This document shows, in pieces, positions 1 through 7,448 of a stretch of 27,746 bases of DNA. This stretch comes from DASUFE01 sp036274675 (GTDB taxonomy: Bacteria > Pseudomonadota > Gammaproteobacteria > HTCC5015). The notes under the pieces are model-generated. The model was not told the origin of the DNA and made no database searches. It saw nothing but the letters and a program-made list of their open reading frames with translations. The stretch lies in the NCBI GenBank assembly GCA_036274675.1, contig DASUFE010000112.1, forward strand, positions 1-27,746. The letters run 5' to 3'. The translations under genes were made by a program, and so were the position numbers. Position 1 is the first letter of the stretch. Every line of letters begins with the position of its first letter.

Positions 1-294
1 AATAGGGTCCCATCCAGAGCGCATCCCCTGATTGCGGTAGCAATGTTGTTTTATTGCTTTCTAGACTGCTATCCTGCTAGAACCTGACCGTTAAAGTAGC
101 AGCCATTTTATATCAAATCCCCGCTTTAATGGCTGTTTAAATTTCTTAAAAATCAGAGTCTTAAGTATATACAATCAGGTACGCTTGGGATTGATTCACG
201 ATAAAGTTGAAGGAAAGAGATTTGATACTCTTACTCCCAAATCTTACTTAATTAAATATTCAATAATCTATTTAAATCAATAAGTTATATATGT
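1..294. other. AT-rich non-coding left edge
   Basis: No gene is supported here. The stretch is visibly richer in A and T than the rest of the window, especially 230–294. A weak inverted repeat (AGCAAT at 39–44, ATTGCT at 53–58, followed by a few T) could end a transcript entering from the left. The composition matches the following unrecognised ORF and contrasts with the GC-rich rnr region, which fits acquired DNA. Confidence 0.5.
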
Positions 295-816
295 ATGAGT
301 GAGACTGCTGAATATAGAAGTAAACGCAGGTTTTGCAGCTACCTCAAAGACAATCCTTGGCAATGGCAATACACGGTATTTTATACATTCGTTGAGGAAG
401 GCCAGAAAGCTATTGAACACGGCAAGGCTCTTAGGAGGCTTTTAGCCGCTAAATATACTTCTCAGCCATTCTTATGGCGGCTCTGTCTGAAAATCGTTCC
501 TACAATTTATTTTGATGACGAGGCGGACTATTTTGATCCGCGTGACGTAGAGAACAACCATAGCGTTCCAAGAGTTGTCATGCCCTTCCATACTTTATTC
601 ACCACAGAAAAGCTCAGATATACGCCACTGTTCCAAAACATATCAATGAAGATAAATTCTGGTATCTGGCTAAAGAATAGGCGAGTTAGCCCGTATAAAG
701 TCGAGAGATATTGTCGGGCAGTCATGCTAGAGAAGCCGCATGATCTAAAAAAATTCTTCGGGGATAAGAAGATCAACCGCTTCAGCCTGATTAACCGGGC
801 CAGCCTGCCTGAGTAA
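295..816 (+). CDS. Unrecognised 173-aa protein in an AT-rich, probably acquired segment
   Basis: This is an open frame of 173 codons that I do not recognise. The product is rich in basic and aromatic residues, has no signal peptide, no membrane segment and no catalytic motif I can name. Residues about 65–85 form a short acidic patch (FDDEADYFDPRD), and the C-terminal half is Lys/Arg-rich. The ATG at 295 has no clear Shine-Dalgarno sequence, so the start is uncertain. Codon and base use are AT-rich, unlike the housekeeping genes downstream. It lies just inside what looks like the end of an integrated element, so it may be a cargo or phage-type gene; that is inference from context. It could also be an inactive remnant. 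Confidence 0.5.
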   Translation: MSETAEYRSKRRFCSYLKDNPWQWQYTVFYTFVEEGQKAIEHGKALRRLLAAKYTSQPFLWRLCLKIVPTIYFDDEADYFDPRDVENNHSVPRVVMPFHTLFTTEKLRYTPLFQNISMKINSGIWLKNRRVSPYKVERYCRAVMLEKPHDLKKFFGDKKINRFSLINRASLPE

Positions 817-821
817 GAGGC

Positions 822-844
822 TTTGCTACTAAATTTGCTACTAA
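822..844 (+). repeat. Two tandem copies of TTTGCTACTAA
   Basis: The 11-mer TTTGCTACTAA occurs at 822–832 and again at 834–844, a period of 12 bp, starting six bases after the stop codon of the upstream ORF. Short direct repeats close to the end of an integrated element are typical of integrase or excisionase arm sites, but no integrase gene is visible, so this function is only a suggestion. Confidence 0.6.
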
Positions 845-921
845 TCGCCTATACTTGCTCTCTGTAACGCTTAGATTCCTCGGGAAACAGTCAGAGTTAT
901 CCAGTATGTGCCCTGTCTCGC

Positions 922-932
922 CCTGGGCACCA
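922..932 (+). other. tRNA 3'-end remnant (acceptor strand plus CCA), possible attachment-site junction
   Basis: CCTGGGC at 922–928, then A and CCA at 929–932, reads as the 3' acceptor strand, discriminator base and CCA of a tRNA whose 5' end would be GCCCAGG. No T-loop (TTCGANT) precedes it, so this is not a whole tRNA gene. The bases from ACCA onward match the sequence behind the tRNA-Val gene at 26011. In many gammaproteobacteria a tRNA-Leu gene sits just upstream of rnr. The simplest reading is that an element integrated into that tRNA and left its 3' end here; chance resemblance of so short a match remains possible. Confidence 0.4.
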
Positions 933-1008
933 ACGAGTCCATAGATCTGTAACTTCAGCCATTTTTGTATCACGACGTCAGCACGTATAGCTGTCCCCAA
1001 ACGAAGCC
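929..1008 (+). repeat. Dispersed repeat, left copy (partner at 26011–26086)
   Basis: From ACCAACGAGTCC to CAAACGAAGCC this stretch aligns with 26011–26086 with roughly ten substitutions and a gap of a few bases. Both copies begin at the CCA end of a tRNA or tRNA-like sequence. Inside lies the 16-mer TCACGACGNCAGCACG (970–985), found again at 1077–1092 and 26048–26063. Confidence 0.7.
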
Positions 1009-1306
1009 CAGCCGCCTGGATGCGCGGGGCCGCAGCCCTGTGTAGAAATAGCGATTCAAACGAACCCCCTATTGCGTCACGACGCCAGCACGTATGCTGA
1101 CTTCAATCGCCTTTTTGGCAGGACAGCACGAATAGCATTACCAAACGGAAACTGCGGTACGTGCGGCTGGCTTCAACAAAGACTTCCAACCGTGCCGGCA
1201 GTCGAGCGGATGACCAATTTCGACAACGCCCATTACGCATACAAAAAGATGAAACTGAACCATAAGGATTTGGCGCTCCCACAGCGATCCGCTAGACTTG
1301 GCCGGA
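1009..1306 (+). repeat. Repeat-rich spacer upstream of rnr
   Basis: No convincing gene is present. The spacer holds a second copy of TCACGACGNCAGCACG (1077–1092) and two degenerate copies of the CCAAACGAA-type motif (1056–1064, 1141–1150). A block reading TAGAAATAGCGATTCAAACG (1043–1062) is echoed in part near 26178. An open frame at 1072–1314 passes through these repeats and resembles no protein, so I left it out. The rnr promoter must lie in or before this stretch, but I cannot place it. Confidence 0.5.
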
Positions 1307-3523
1307 ATGGATAAGAATAAACGTATTGAAGATCCTCATGCGGCGCGGGAAGCCGAGCGCTATCCGAACCCCATCCCCAGCCGCGAATACATACTGGAAA
1401 CGGTACGAAACCACAAAGGCCCCTGTGTCTTCGAGCGGCTTGCCGAATTGCTGGGTTTGCAGGACTCCCGGCAACGGGAGGCCCTGGAGCGGCGTTTGTC
1501 GGCAATGGTGCGCGACGGCCAACTGCTGCTCAACCGGCGCGAGGGCTATGTACCGGTGAACGAACGGGACCTGGTACGCGGACGCGTGATCGCGCATCCG
1601 GATGGCTTCGGCTTCCTGCATCCCGACGAGGGCGGCGAGGATCTGTTTATCCCCGCCAAGCAGATGCGGCCCCTGATGCACGGGGACCGGGCCGTAATGC
1701 GCATCGCCGGCCTGGATCATCGGGGACGCCCTGAGGCCTCTCTTGTCGAGGTGCTTGAGCGCGCGAACAAGCGCCTGGTGGGGCGTCTGCACATGCAGGG
1801 CGACATCTCCTATGTCATACCCGATAACAAGCGCATCCATAATGAAATTCTGATACCCGGTCAGCATCTCGCCGGCGCGCGCCCGGGACAGATCGTGAAC
1901 GTCGACATTGTCGAATATCCCACCAGGCATCATCCGCCGGTCGGCGCCATTGCCTCCGTGCTGGGGGAGCACATGGCGCCCGGCATGGAAATCGAGGTTG
2001 CGATCAATGCCAACGGCATTCCGCATGAATGGCCGGCGGAAGTGCTGCAGGAAATAAAGGGATACCGGGAAGAGGTGCCGGAGCCGGACAAGGCCGGCCG
2101 GCTTGACGTGCGCGGCAAGCCCCTGGTCACGATCGATGGCGAGGACGCGAAGGATTTCGACGATGCGGTGTATTGCGAAATGCTGGGCTCGGGCTGGCGG
2201 CTGTATGTCGCCATCGCCGATGTTTCCCACTACGTAAAACCGGGCACCGCCCTCGACCAGGAAGCCTATAGTCGCGGTAATTCGGTGTATTTCCCGCAGC
2301 GCGTGATTCCGATGCTGCCGGAAGTGCTGTCGAACGGGCTCTGTTCGTTGAACCCCGATGTCGACCGGTTGTGCATGCTGTGCATACTGGAGTTCGACCG
2401 GACGGGGCGTATGCTCGGCTTCCGTTTTGAAGAAGGCCTGATGCGTTCGCACGCGCGGCTTACCTACACTCAGGTTTCCGCCATGCTGGAAAAGCGCGAG
2501 TTGGACGTGCGCCGGCGTTATGAGAAGCTGGTGCCGCATCTGGAGTGCCTGTATGCACTGTACAAGGCGCTGTTCGCGCAGCGGCAGAAGCGCGGCGCCA
2601 TTGATCTGGATACGGTCGAAACGCGGATCGATTTCGACGAAAGCCGCAAGATCCGCGCGATCGTGCCGATGGTGCGCAACGATGCGCACCGCCTGATCGA
2701 GGAATGCATGATCGCGGCCAATATCGCCGCCGCGAGCTTTCTCGCGGAGCGCAAGATCCCGACTTTGTACCGTGTGCATGAGCCGCCGCCCGCGGATAAG
2801 CTGGAGGACCTGGTGGTTTTTCTGGGCGAACTCGGCCTGAAATTTCCGGCCCGGAAAAACGTGGAAGCCCGCCATTTCGCGGCTTTGCTGAATTCCATAC
2901 GGGAGCGTCCTGACTTTCACCTGATCCAGACGGTAATGCTGCGCTCGCTTGCACAGGCCCAGTACCAGCCGGTCAACAAGGGCCACTTCGGGCTGGCGCT
3001 GGAGGAATACGCCCATTTCACGTCCCCGATCCGCCGTTATCCGGATTTACTGGTGCATCGCGGCATACGGCATTGCCTCAAGGGCGGCCGCAAGGAGAAT
3101 TTCGGTCACTCACATGAACAGATGGTATTGCTCGGGGAGCATGCTTCGATGACCGAGCGTCGGGCGGATGAGGCGACCCGCGACGCGGTCGACTGGTTGA
3201 AGTGCGAATACATGCGGGACAAGATCGGCGAGACCTTCGAAGGCGTGATTACGGGAGTAACCTCTTTCGGCCTGTTTGTGGAATTGGCGAATATTTATGT
3301 CGAGGGCCTGGTGCATATCACAGCCCTGCCAAAGGACTACTACCGTTTCGACGCCGTCGGGCACAAGCTGGCGGGTGAACGCTCCGGTCGTGTGTTCCAG
3401 TTGGCCGATCGTATCCGGGTGCAGGTGATGCGAGTGAGCCTGGATGACCGCGAGATCGATTTCGAGCTGGTGGAAGTGCTGTCCACCCGGCACCGGCCGC
3501 GCCGCGGCCGCGGGCGGCGTTAA
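1307..3523 (+). CDS. rnr: Ribonuclease R
   Basis: A 3'-to-5' exoribonuclease of the RNB (RNase II/R) family that degrades structured RNA in the cytoplasm. The 738-aa product has the family order: an N-terminal winged-helix domain (about 15–85, with the typical NPIPSREYIL), two cold-shock OB folds, the RNB catalytic domain and a C-terminal S1 domain (about 640–718). The active-site aspartates are in TIDGEDAKDFDDAVY near residues 275–289. A short arginine-rich tail ends the protein; it is shorter than in E. coli RNase R (813 aa), whose basic tail is longer. I chose the ATG at 1307 because family members begin just before this point; a TTG at 1298 is in frame. There is no strong ribosome-binding site. 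rlmB follows after 4 bp, so they are co-transcribed. Confidence 0.95.
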   Translation: MDKNKRIEDPHAAREAERYPNPIPSREYILETVRNHKGPCVFERLAELLGLQDSRQREALERRLSAMVRDGQLLLNRREGYVPVNERDLVRGRVIAHPDGFGFLHPDEGGEDLFIPAKQMRPLMHGDRAVMRIAGLDHRGRPEASLVEVLERANKRLVGRLHMQGDISYVIPDNKRIHNEILIPGQHLAGARPGQIVNVDIVEYPTRHHPPVGAIASVLGEHMAPGMEIEVAINANGIPHEWPAEVLQEIKGYREEVPEPDKAGRLDVRGKPLVTIDGEDAKDFDDAVYCEMLGSGWRLYVAIADVSHYVKPGTALDQEAYSRGNSVYFPQRVIPMLPEVLSNGLCSLNPDVDRLCMLCILEFDRTGRMLGFRFEEGLMRSHARLTYTQVSAMLEKRELDVRRRYEKLVPHLECLYALYKALFAQRQKRGAIDLDTVETRIDFDESRKIRAIVPMVRNDAHRLIEECMIAANIAAASFLAERKIPTLYRVHEPPPADKLEDLVVFLGELGLKFPARKNVEARHFAALLNSIRERPDFHLIQTVMLRSLAQAQYQPVNKGHFGLALEEYAHFTSPIRRYPDLLVHRGIRHCLKGGRKENFGHSHEQMVLLGEHASMTERRADEATRDAVDWLKCEYMRDKIGETFEGVITGVTSFGLFVELANIYVEGLVHITALPKDYYRFDAVGHKLAGERSGRVFQLADRIRVQVMRVSLDDREIDFELVEVLSTRHRPRRGRGRR

Positions 3524-3527
3524 GCTC

Positions 3528-4298
3528 ATGGCAAGAAGAGAGCAGGACGGCAGGAAGCAGGCGCGCGAATGGATCTACGGCATCCATTCCGTAATGGCCG
3601 TACTGGATGCGCGGCCGCACGCGGTGCGCGAGCTGCGGGTTCTGGCGGGACGGCATGATCCGCAGTTCCAACGCATGATCGAGCTCGCGCGTGCGCACTC
3701 GATCGCCGTGCATGAATACGAGCGGCGGCAACTGGACGAGATGGTCGCGGCCAATCATCAGGGAGTGATCGCTTCGGTGCAGCAGGCTGCCTGGAGTGAG
3801 CAGGACCTGCAGGCGATCGTCGAGTCCGCCGGCAACCGCGCCCTGCTGCTGATTCTCGACGGAGTGCAGGATCCGCACAACCTCGGCGCTTGCCTGCGCA
3901 CCGCGAATGCCGCGGGCGTGCACGCGGTCATCGCGCCGCGGGATCGCTCGGTCGGGCTGACCGCGGCGGTGCGCAAGGTGGCGAGCGGCGCGGCGGAAGC
4001 AACGCCGTTTATCCAGGTCGGCAATCTCGGGCGCAGCCTGCGCTGGTTGAAGGAGCAAGGCGTCTGGATCGCGGGCTTGAGCGGCGACGGAGAGAGCGAG
4101 CTGTATTCGATCGATTTGAAGGGTCCGCTTGCTCTCGTGTTGGGCGCCGAAGGTTCGGGTCTGCGCCATCTTACCGGCGAGTTATGCGATTACCGGTTGC
4201 GCATCCCGATGCGCGGCACGGTGGAAAGCCTCAATGTCTCGGTCGCAACAGGAATCTGCCTGTACGAAGTTTTACGCCAACGCGGCGTTGCAGCGTAA
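3528..4298 (+). CDS. rlmB: 23S rRNA (guanosine-2'-O-)-methyltransferase RlmB
   Basis: A SpoU-class (SPOUT) 2'-O-methyltransferase, 256 aa against 243 in E. coli, which methylates G2251 in the peptidyltransferase region of 23S rRNA using S-adenosylmethionine. The N-terminal L30e-like substrate-binding domain begins with WIYGIHSVMAVLDA. The three SpoU motifs are clear: motif 1 NLGACLRTANAAGV (about 117–130), motif 2 LGAEGSGL (about 205) and motif 3 IPMRGTVESLNVSVA (about 226–240); motifs 2 and 3 form the trefoil knot that binds the cofactor. The ATG at 3528 lies 4 bp after the rnr stop codon; the open frame extends upstream inside rnr but the family N-terminus supports this start. rnr–rlmB is a conserved pair. 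Confidence 0.95.
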   Translation: MARREQDGRKQAREWIYGIHSVMAVLDARPHAVRELRVLAGRHDPQFQRMIELARAHSIAVHEYERRQLDEMVAANHQGVIASVQQAAWSEQDLQAIVESAGNRALLLILDGVQDPHNLGACLRTANAAGVHAVIAPRDRSVGLTAAVRKVASGAAEATPFIQVGNLGRSLRWLKEQGVWIAGLSGDGESELYSIDLKGPLALVLGAEGSGLRHLTGELCDYRLRIPMRGTVESLNVSVATGICLYEVLRQRGVAA

Positions 4299-4320
4299 TG
4301 GATTCATAGGCCGAATCAAT

Positions 4321-4345
4321 GCCATCAAATCTTTCGATTGATGGC
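4321..4345 (+). terminator. Hairpin downstream of rlmB
   Basis: GCCATCAA (4321–4328) pairs with TTGATGGC (4338–4345) around a short loop that can pair further. No T-run follows, so this is either a weak terminator or a 3'-end stabilising structure for the rnr–rlmB transcript. Confidence 0.35.
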
Positions 4346-4421
4346 GTCTGGTGGCCGCGAGCCTTTCTCTATAAAATCTGTCGCAAGTTTTCTCAGGACT
4401 TTATCTTTCAGGAGGTTTGTC

Positions 4422-5027
4422 ATGTCAGTACTGGTGGGGCGTCCGGCGCCCGATTTCACGACTCCGGCCGTGCTTGCGGACGGCAAGATCGTAGATGAAT
4501 TCAATTTTCATAAAGCCATCAAGGGCAAGTACGCGGTCGTTGTTTTTTATCCGCTGGATTTCACCTTCGTCTGTCCCTCGGAGCTGATCGCTCTGGACAA
4601 GCGCGTTCCCAAATTCAAGGAAAAAGGCGTTGAGGTGTTCTCGGTTTCCATCGACTCCCATTTCACGCATAACGCCTGGCGCAATACGCCCATCGACAAG
4701 GGCGGTATCGGTCCGGTCCGGTACACCATGATTGCCGACATGGCGCATCAGGTTTGCAAAGCGTATGACGTCGAAACGCCGGATGGCGCCGTTGCCTATC
4801 GCGGCACTTTCCTGATTGACCGCAACGGCGTGGTCCGCCACCAGGTGGTCAACGACTTGCCGCTCGGCCGCGATATGGATGAACTGCTGCGCATGGTGGA
4901 TGCCCTGCAGTTCACCGAGGAGCACGGCGAGGTCTGCCCGGCAGGCTGGGAAAAGGGTAAGAAGGGTATGAAGGCCAATCCCAAGGGAGTGGCCGAATAC
5001 CTGGCCGCCGAGGCCGCCGAGCTCTAA
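4422..5027 (+). CDS. 2-Cys peroxiredoxin (AhpC/Prx1 type)
   Basis: A thiol peroxidase that reduces hydrogen peroxide, organic peroxides and peroxynitrite in the cytoplasm. The 201-aa product has the active-site PxxxT(x2)C pattern with peroxidatic Cys51 in FVCPSE and the resolving Cys172 in EVCPAGW, which marks it as a typical 2-Cys enzyme. The ATG at 4422 is set by a strong Shine-Dalgarno AGGAGG at 4410–4415; the longer open frame upstream lacks homology. A TATAAA at 4370–4375 could be the -10 box of its own promoter, although no clear -35 is present. It stands alone between two operons with its own terminator. The reducing partner (AhpF or thioredoxin) is not in view. Confidence 0.93.
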   Translation: MSVLVGRPAPDFTTPAVLADGKIVDEFNFHKAIKGKYAVVVFYPLDFTFVCPSELIALDKRVPKFKEKGVEVFSVSIDSHFTHNAWRNTPIDKGGIGPVRYTMIADMAHQVCKAYDVETPDGAVAYRGTFLIDRNGVVRHQVVNDLPLGRDMDELLRMVDALQFTEEHGEVCPAGWEKGKKGMKANPKGVAEYLAAEAAEL

Positions 5028-5045
5028 CAGCCCCCGTCGATCCGA

Positions 5046-5072
5046 AAAAGCCCGCAAAATGCGGGCTTTTTT
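5046..5072 (+). terminator. Rho-independent terminator of the peroxiredoxin gene
   Basis: AAAAGCCCGC (5046–5055) pairs with GCGGGCTTTT (5061–5070) around an AAAAT loop, followed by more T. This is a textbook intrinsic terminator 18 bp after the stop codon. Confidence 0.9.
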
Positions 5073-5106
5073 GCTTTTTAGGCTGCTTTTTCCGGTATTT
5101 TCGGCA

Positions 5107-5135
5107 TTGCACGGGCCGGGGGAGTCCAGTAGAAT
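5107..5135 (+). promoter_or_regulatory. Likely sigma70 promoter of the rpsF operon
   Basis: TTGCAC (5107–5112) and TAGAAT (5130–5135) are separated by exactly 17 bp, directly after the peroxiredoxin terminator. The -10 is followed by the GC-rich discriminator CGCGCCC, a feature of promoters under growth-rate or stringent control in other bacteria. The start of transcription would be near 5142, giving a leader of about 97 nt before rpsF. The -35 is weak. Confidence 0.55.
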
Positions 5136-5157
5136 CGCGCCCTCAATAAGTTCGAAC

Positions 5158-5215
5158 CTGCCCATCATAAGGCAGTGTTCTTAACTCCTTGCCTCACTGC
5201 CTCAGGGTGGGAGGC
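5158..5215 (+). promoter_or_regulatory. Structured 5' leader of rpsF, candidate S6:S18 autoregulatory RNA
   Basis: Two hairpins precede rpsF. The first pairs CTGCC (5158–5162) with GGCAG (5171–5175). The second pairs GCCTC (5191–5195) with GAGGC (5211–5215), with further inner pairing and a GG bulge. Proteobacterial rpsF leaders are known to carry a hairpin that binds the S6:S18 complex and represses the operon. Position and presence of a bulged hairpin agree, but I cannot confirm the family consensus by eye. Confidence 0.35.
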
Positions 5216-5238
5216 TATTTAACCCGAGAGGAGCATTC

Positions 5239-5655
5239 ATGAGACATTATGAAGTTGTGTTCCTGGTCCATCCTGACCAGAGCGAACAGGTCCCGGCCAT
5301 GATCGAGCGCTACCGCGCGATCATTCAGAACGGCGGCAAGATCCACCGTCTGGAAGACTGGGGTCGCCGCCAGATGGCATATCCCATCAATAAGGTTCAC
5401 AAGGCGCACTACGTGTTGATGAACATTGAGTGCAACGCCGAAGCACTGACCGAATTGAAGAACGCGTTCCGTTTCAATGACGCCGTGTTGCGCAACATGG
5501 TTCTCGCCCGCACGAATGCGGTCACCGAGCCGTCGCCCATGATGACGCAAAAGGCGCAGGAAGAGCGCGAAACCCAGGCAACGCGCGCGCGCCTGACGGA
5601 AAACGAAGATGCGGCCGATGAAGAAACGGCCACCGAAGAAGCGGTACCGGGCTGA
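5239..5655 (+). CDS. rpsF: 30S ribosomal protein S6
   Basis: S6 binds 16S rRNA in the small-subunit platform as a heterodimer with S18. The 138-aa product starts MRHYEVVFLVHPDQSEQVP and contains the conserved LEDWGRRQMAYPINK segment; the length is close to the E. coli protein. The C-terminal tail is long and rich in Glu and Ala, as is common for proteobacterial S6. The ATG at 5239 follows a good ribosome-binding site (GAGAGGAG, 5226–5233). It is the first gene of the rpsF–rpsR–membrane protein–rplI operon, 39 bp ahead of rpsR, and may be controlled through the leader at 5158–5215. Confidence 0.97.
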   Translation: MRHYEVVFLVHPDQSEQVPAMIERYRAIIQNGGKIHRLEDWGRRQMAYPINKVHKAHYVLMNIECNAEALTELKNAFRFNDAVLRNMVLARTNAVTEPSPMMTQKAQEERETQATRARLTENEDAADEETATEEAVPG

Positions 5656-5694
5656 TCCCGGCCGCGTTGCAACGAACAATTTTGAGGTAGTCAT

Positions 5695-5922
5695 ATGGCC
5701 GGTTATTTCAGACGCAAGAAATTCTGCCGCTTTACTGCGGAAGGCGTGGTGGAGATCGATTATAAGGATCTCGACATGCTGAAGGGTTACATCACCGAGA
5801 CGGGCAAGATCGTGCCCAGCCGTGTTACGGGCACCAATGCCAAATACCAGCGGCAGCTGGCGGTAGCGATCAAGCGGGCGCGTTATCTGTCGCTCCTGCC
5901 CTATACCGATCAGCATCATTGA
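5695..5922 (+). CDS. rpsR: 30S ribosomal protein S18
   Basis: S18 partners S6 on the platform of the small subunit. The 75-aa product carries the family hallmarks: RRKKFCRF at the N-terminus, IDYKDLDMLKGYITETGKI, and PSRVTGTNAKYQRQLAVAIKRARYL in the RNA-binding part. The ATG at 5695 follows GAGGT at 5684–5688. It lies 39 bp after rpsF and 54 bp before the membrane-protein gene. Length and sequence are normal for the family. Confidence 0.97.
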   Translation: MAGYFRRKKFCRFTAEGVVEIDYKDLDMLKGYITETGKIVPSRVTGTNAKYQRQLAVAIKRARYLSLLPYTDQHH

Positions 5923-5976
5923 TATAGGCGACGCTCCAGGGATGGGCAGACCGCGGGCCGTCGCGCGGAGGTCAAG

Positions 5977-6870
5977 GTGAGTGTTTGGGCCGCCTGGATA
6001 CTGCATGGCAGATCCCGCTCGGTTCTGTTTATCAGCGCAACCGGCCTATTGTCGCAGCTCATATTGCCCTTTGGGCTGTTGAGTGGCGGAGCGATTACAC
6101 TGGTCGCCCTGCGCAACCGGTTCCCGGAGATCGCGGGGGTATTGGTCGCGGCTTGCGGCATTTGCGCGGTTTTTTTATGGGCCGCCGTCGGCAAGGCGGG
6201 CTTCGCGCTACAGCTGCTGTTGTTCTGGGTGCTGGCGGCGCTGGCGGGGATACTGCTGCGCCGCAGTTCGAATCTGGCGCTCGCAATGCTGGTCCCTGCG
6301 TTGGCCGGTTTATCCGTGGTGGCCTTTATATATACGGCATTCCCGGAGCCGGTGGATTTATGGAAGCAGGTGCTCGTCCAGAGCGGGCAGATTTTAGGAC
6401 TGGAACCGGATATGCCCGGTTTCACGGAAGTCGTGGCCCAGCGGGCACGCTTGATGACCGGCCTGGTGGCTGCGGCAGTTATGGTCGGCATGAGCGCATG
6501 CCTGCTGCTCGGTCGCTGGTGGCAGAGTTCGCTGTATAACCCGGGAGCATTCGGGCGTGAGTTTCGGAACCTGCGTTTCGGACGCGCGATAACGCTGGTT
6601 AACGTCGGTCTCTACGCGCTGTTCCTGTGGAGCGGCTCGGAGCTGGTACTGTCGGTGCTGTGCGTGCTGGCGGCGATGTATGCCTTGCAGGGCCTGTCCC
6701 TGGCCCATGCGTTTGCCAGGGCTCGCGCCTTGAACATACTGGCGGTTACGATTTTTTACGTTATTTTGTTGTTATCGGTGTACGCGAAACTGTTGCTGTC
6801 GATTCTGGGAATGGTTGACGCGTGGGTTGACGGCCGCAGACGCTGGTTAGGCGGCGCGTCATCGGCTTAA
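5977..6870 (+). CDS. DUF2232-type integral membrane protein of the rpsF–rplI operon
   Basis: A 297-aa polytopic inner-membrane protein of unknown function. About eight hydrophobic segments span nearly the whole length, with a polar stretch around residues 125–155 and a motif FGREFRNLRFGRAITLVN near residue 192 that precedes the last group of helices. Proteins of this kind (DUF2232, related to B. subtilis YybS) are found between rpsR and rplI in Pseudomonas and other gammaproteobacteria, which supports the assignment. The start is a GTG at 5977, set by GGAGGT at 5967–5972 and by the hydrophobic N-terminus. Its fixed position in a ribosomal operon is conserved, but no role in translation has been shown. 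Confidence in gene reality is high; the family name is moderate. Confidence 0.85.
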   Translation: MSVWAAWILHGRSRSVLFISATGLLSQLILPFGLLSGGAITLVALRNRFPEIAGVLVAACGICAVFLWAAVGKAGFALQLLLFWVLAALAGILLRRSSNLALAMLVPALAGLSVVAFIYTAFPEPVDLWKQVLVQSGQILGLEPDMPGFTEVVAQRARLMTGLVAAAVMVGMSACLLLGRWWQSSLYNPGAFGREFRNLRFGRAITLVNVGLYALFLWSGSELVLSVLCVLAAMYALQGLSLAHAFARARALNILAVTIFYVILLLSVYAKLLLSILGMVDAWVDGRRRWLGGASSA

Positions 6871-6921
6871 AAGCCCGCTGTTCTGGAAATATTTGCTTTG
6901 AGTATACTCAAGGGGATTACG

Positions 6922-7374
6922 ATGGAAGTCATTCTACTGAATAAGGTCAGCAATCTTGGCAATCTTGGCGACAAGGTAAAGGTCAAAAACGGCTATGCGC
7001 GCAACTTTCTGATTCCCTCCGGTAAGGCCAAACCGGCAACTCCAGAAAATATCAAGGAATTCGAAGCCCGTCGCGCCGAACTGGAAAAACTCGCCGACCA
7101 GGCTCTGGGTTCCGCGAGCGAGCACAAGCAGAAAATCGATGCGCTCGGCTCCATCACCATCCGCGCAAAGGCGGGCGGTGAAGGCAAGCTGTTCGGTTCA
7201 GTGGGAACCTTCGATATTGTGGAAGCGGTAAAAGCGGCCGGCGTGGATCTGGAAAAACGCAACGTGCGCCTTCCCGCGGGTAATCTGCGCGATATCGGTG
7301 AATATGAAATCGGGATCCATCTGCACACTGATGTGGAAACCAAACTCAAAGTCATCATCGTCGCGGAAGAGTGA
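6922..7374 (+). CDS. rplI: 50S ribosomal protein L9
   Basis: L9 binds 23S rRNA domain V near the L1 stalk and helps keep the reading frame. The 150-aa product (149 in E. coli) opens with MEVILLNKVSNLGNLGDKV and KNGYARNFLIPSGKA, the N-terminal RNA-binding domain, followed by the long charged helix (about 41–75) and the C-terminal domain with GGEGKLFGSVG. I chose the ATG at 6922 with AGGGGA at 6911–6916, not the in-frame TTG at 6898. It closes the rpsF operon and is followed by a clear terminator. Confidence 0.97.
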   Translation: MEVILLNKVSNLGNLGDKVKVKNGYARNFLIPSGKAKPATPENIKEFEARRAELEKLADQALGSASEHKQKIDALGSITIRAKAGGEGKLFGSVGTFDIVEAVKAAGVDLEKRNVRLPAGNLRDIGEYEIGIHLHTDVETKLKVIIVAEE

Positions 7375-7417
7375 TTGTCGGAGTCCGGATGTTGTCGTCC
7401 GGAAACGTCTGCAAGCA

Positions 7418-7448
7418 AAGCCCCTGGAAAATACACAGGGGCTTTTTA
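7418..7448 (+). terminator. Rho-independent terminator of the rpsF–rplI operon
   Basis: AAGCCCCTG (7418–7426) pairs with CAGGGGCTT (7436–7444), followed by TTTATTTT. It lies 43 bp after the rplI stop codon. Confidence 0.9.

Noticed and set aside
1072..1314. 80-codon open frame upstream of rnr
   Set aside because: It runs through the degenerate repeats, overlaps the rnr start and resembles no protein.
1292..3016. 574-codon open frame on the minus strand opposite rnr
   Set aside because: It is a mirror of the GC-rich rnr codons, has no recognisable domain, and the plus strand carries a complete RNase R.
3318..4169. Minus-strand open frame opposite rnr and rlmB
   Set aside because: It is antisense to two clear genes and has a compositionally biased product.
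4425..5168. 247-codon minus-strand frame opposite the peroxiredoxin
   Set aside because: It crosses a strong terminator and the rpsF promoter and shadows a well-supported gene.
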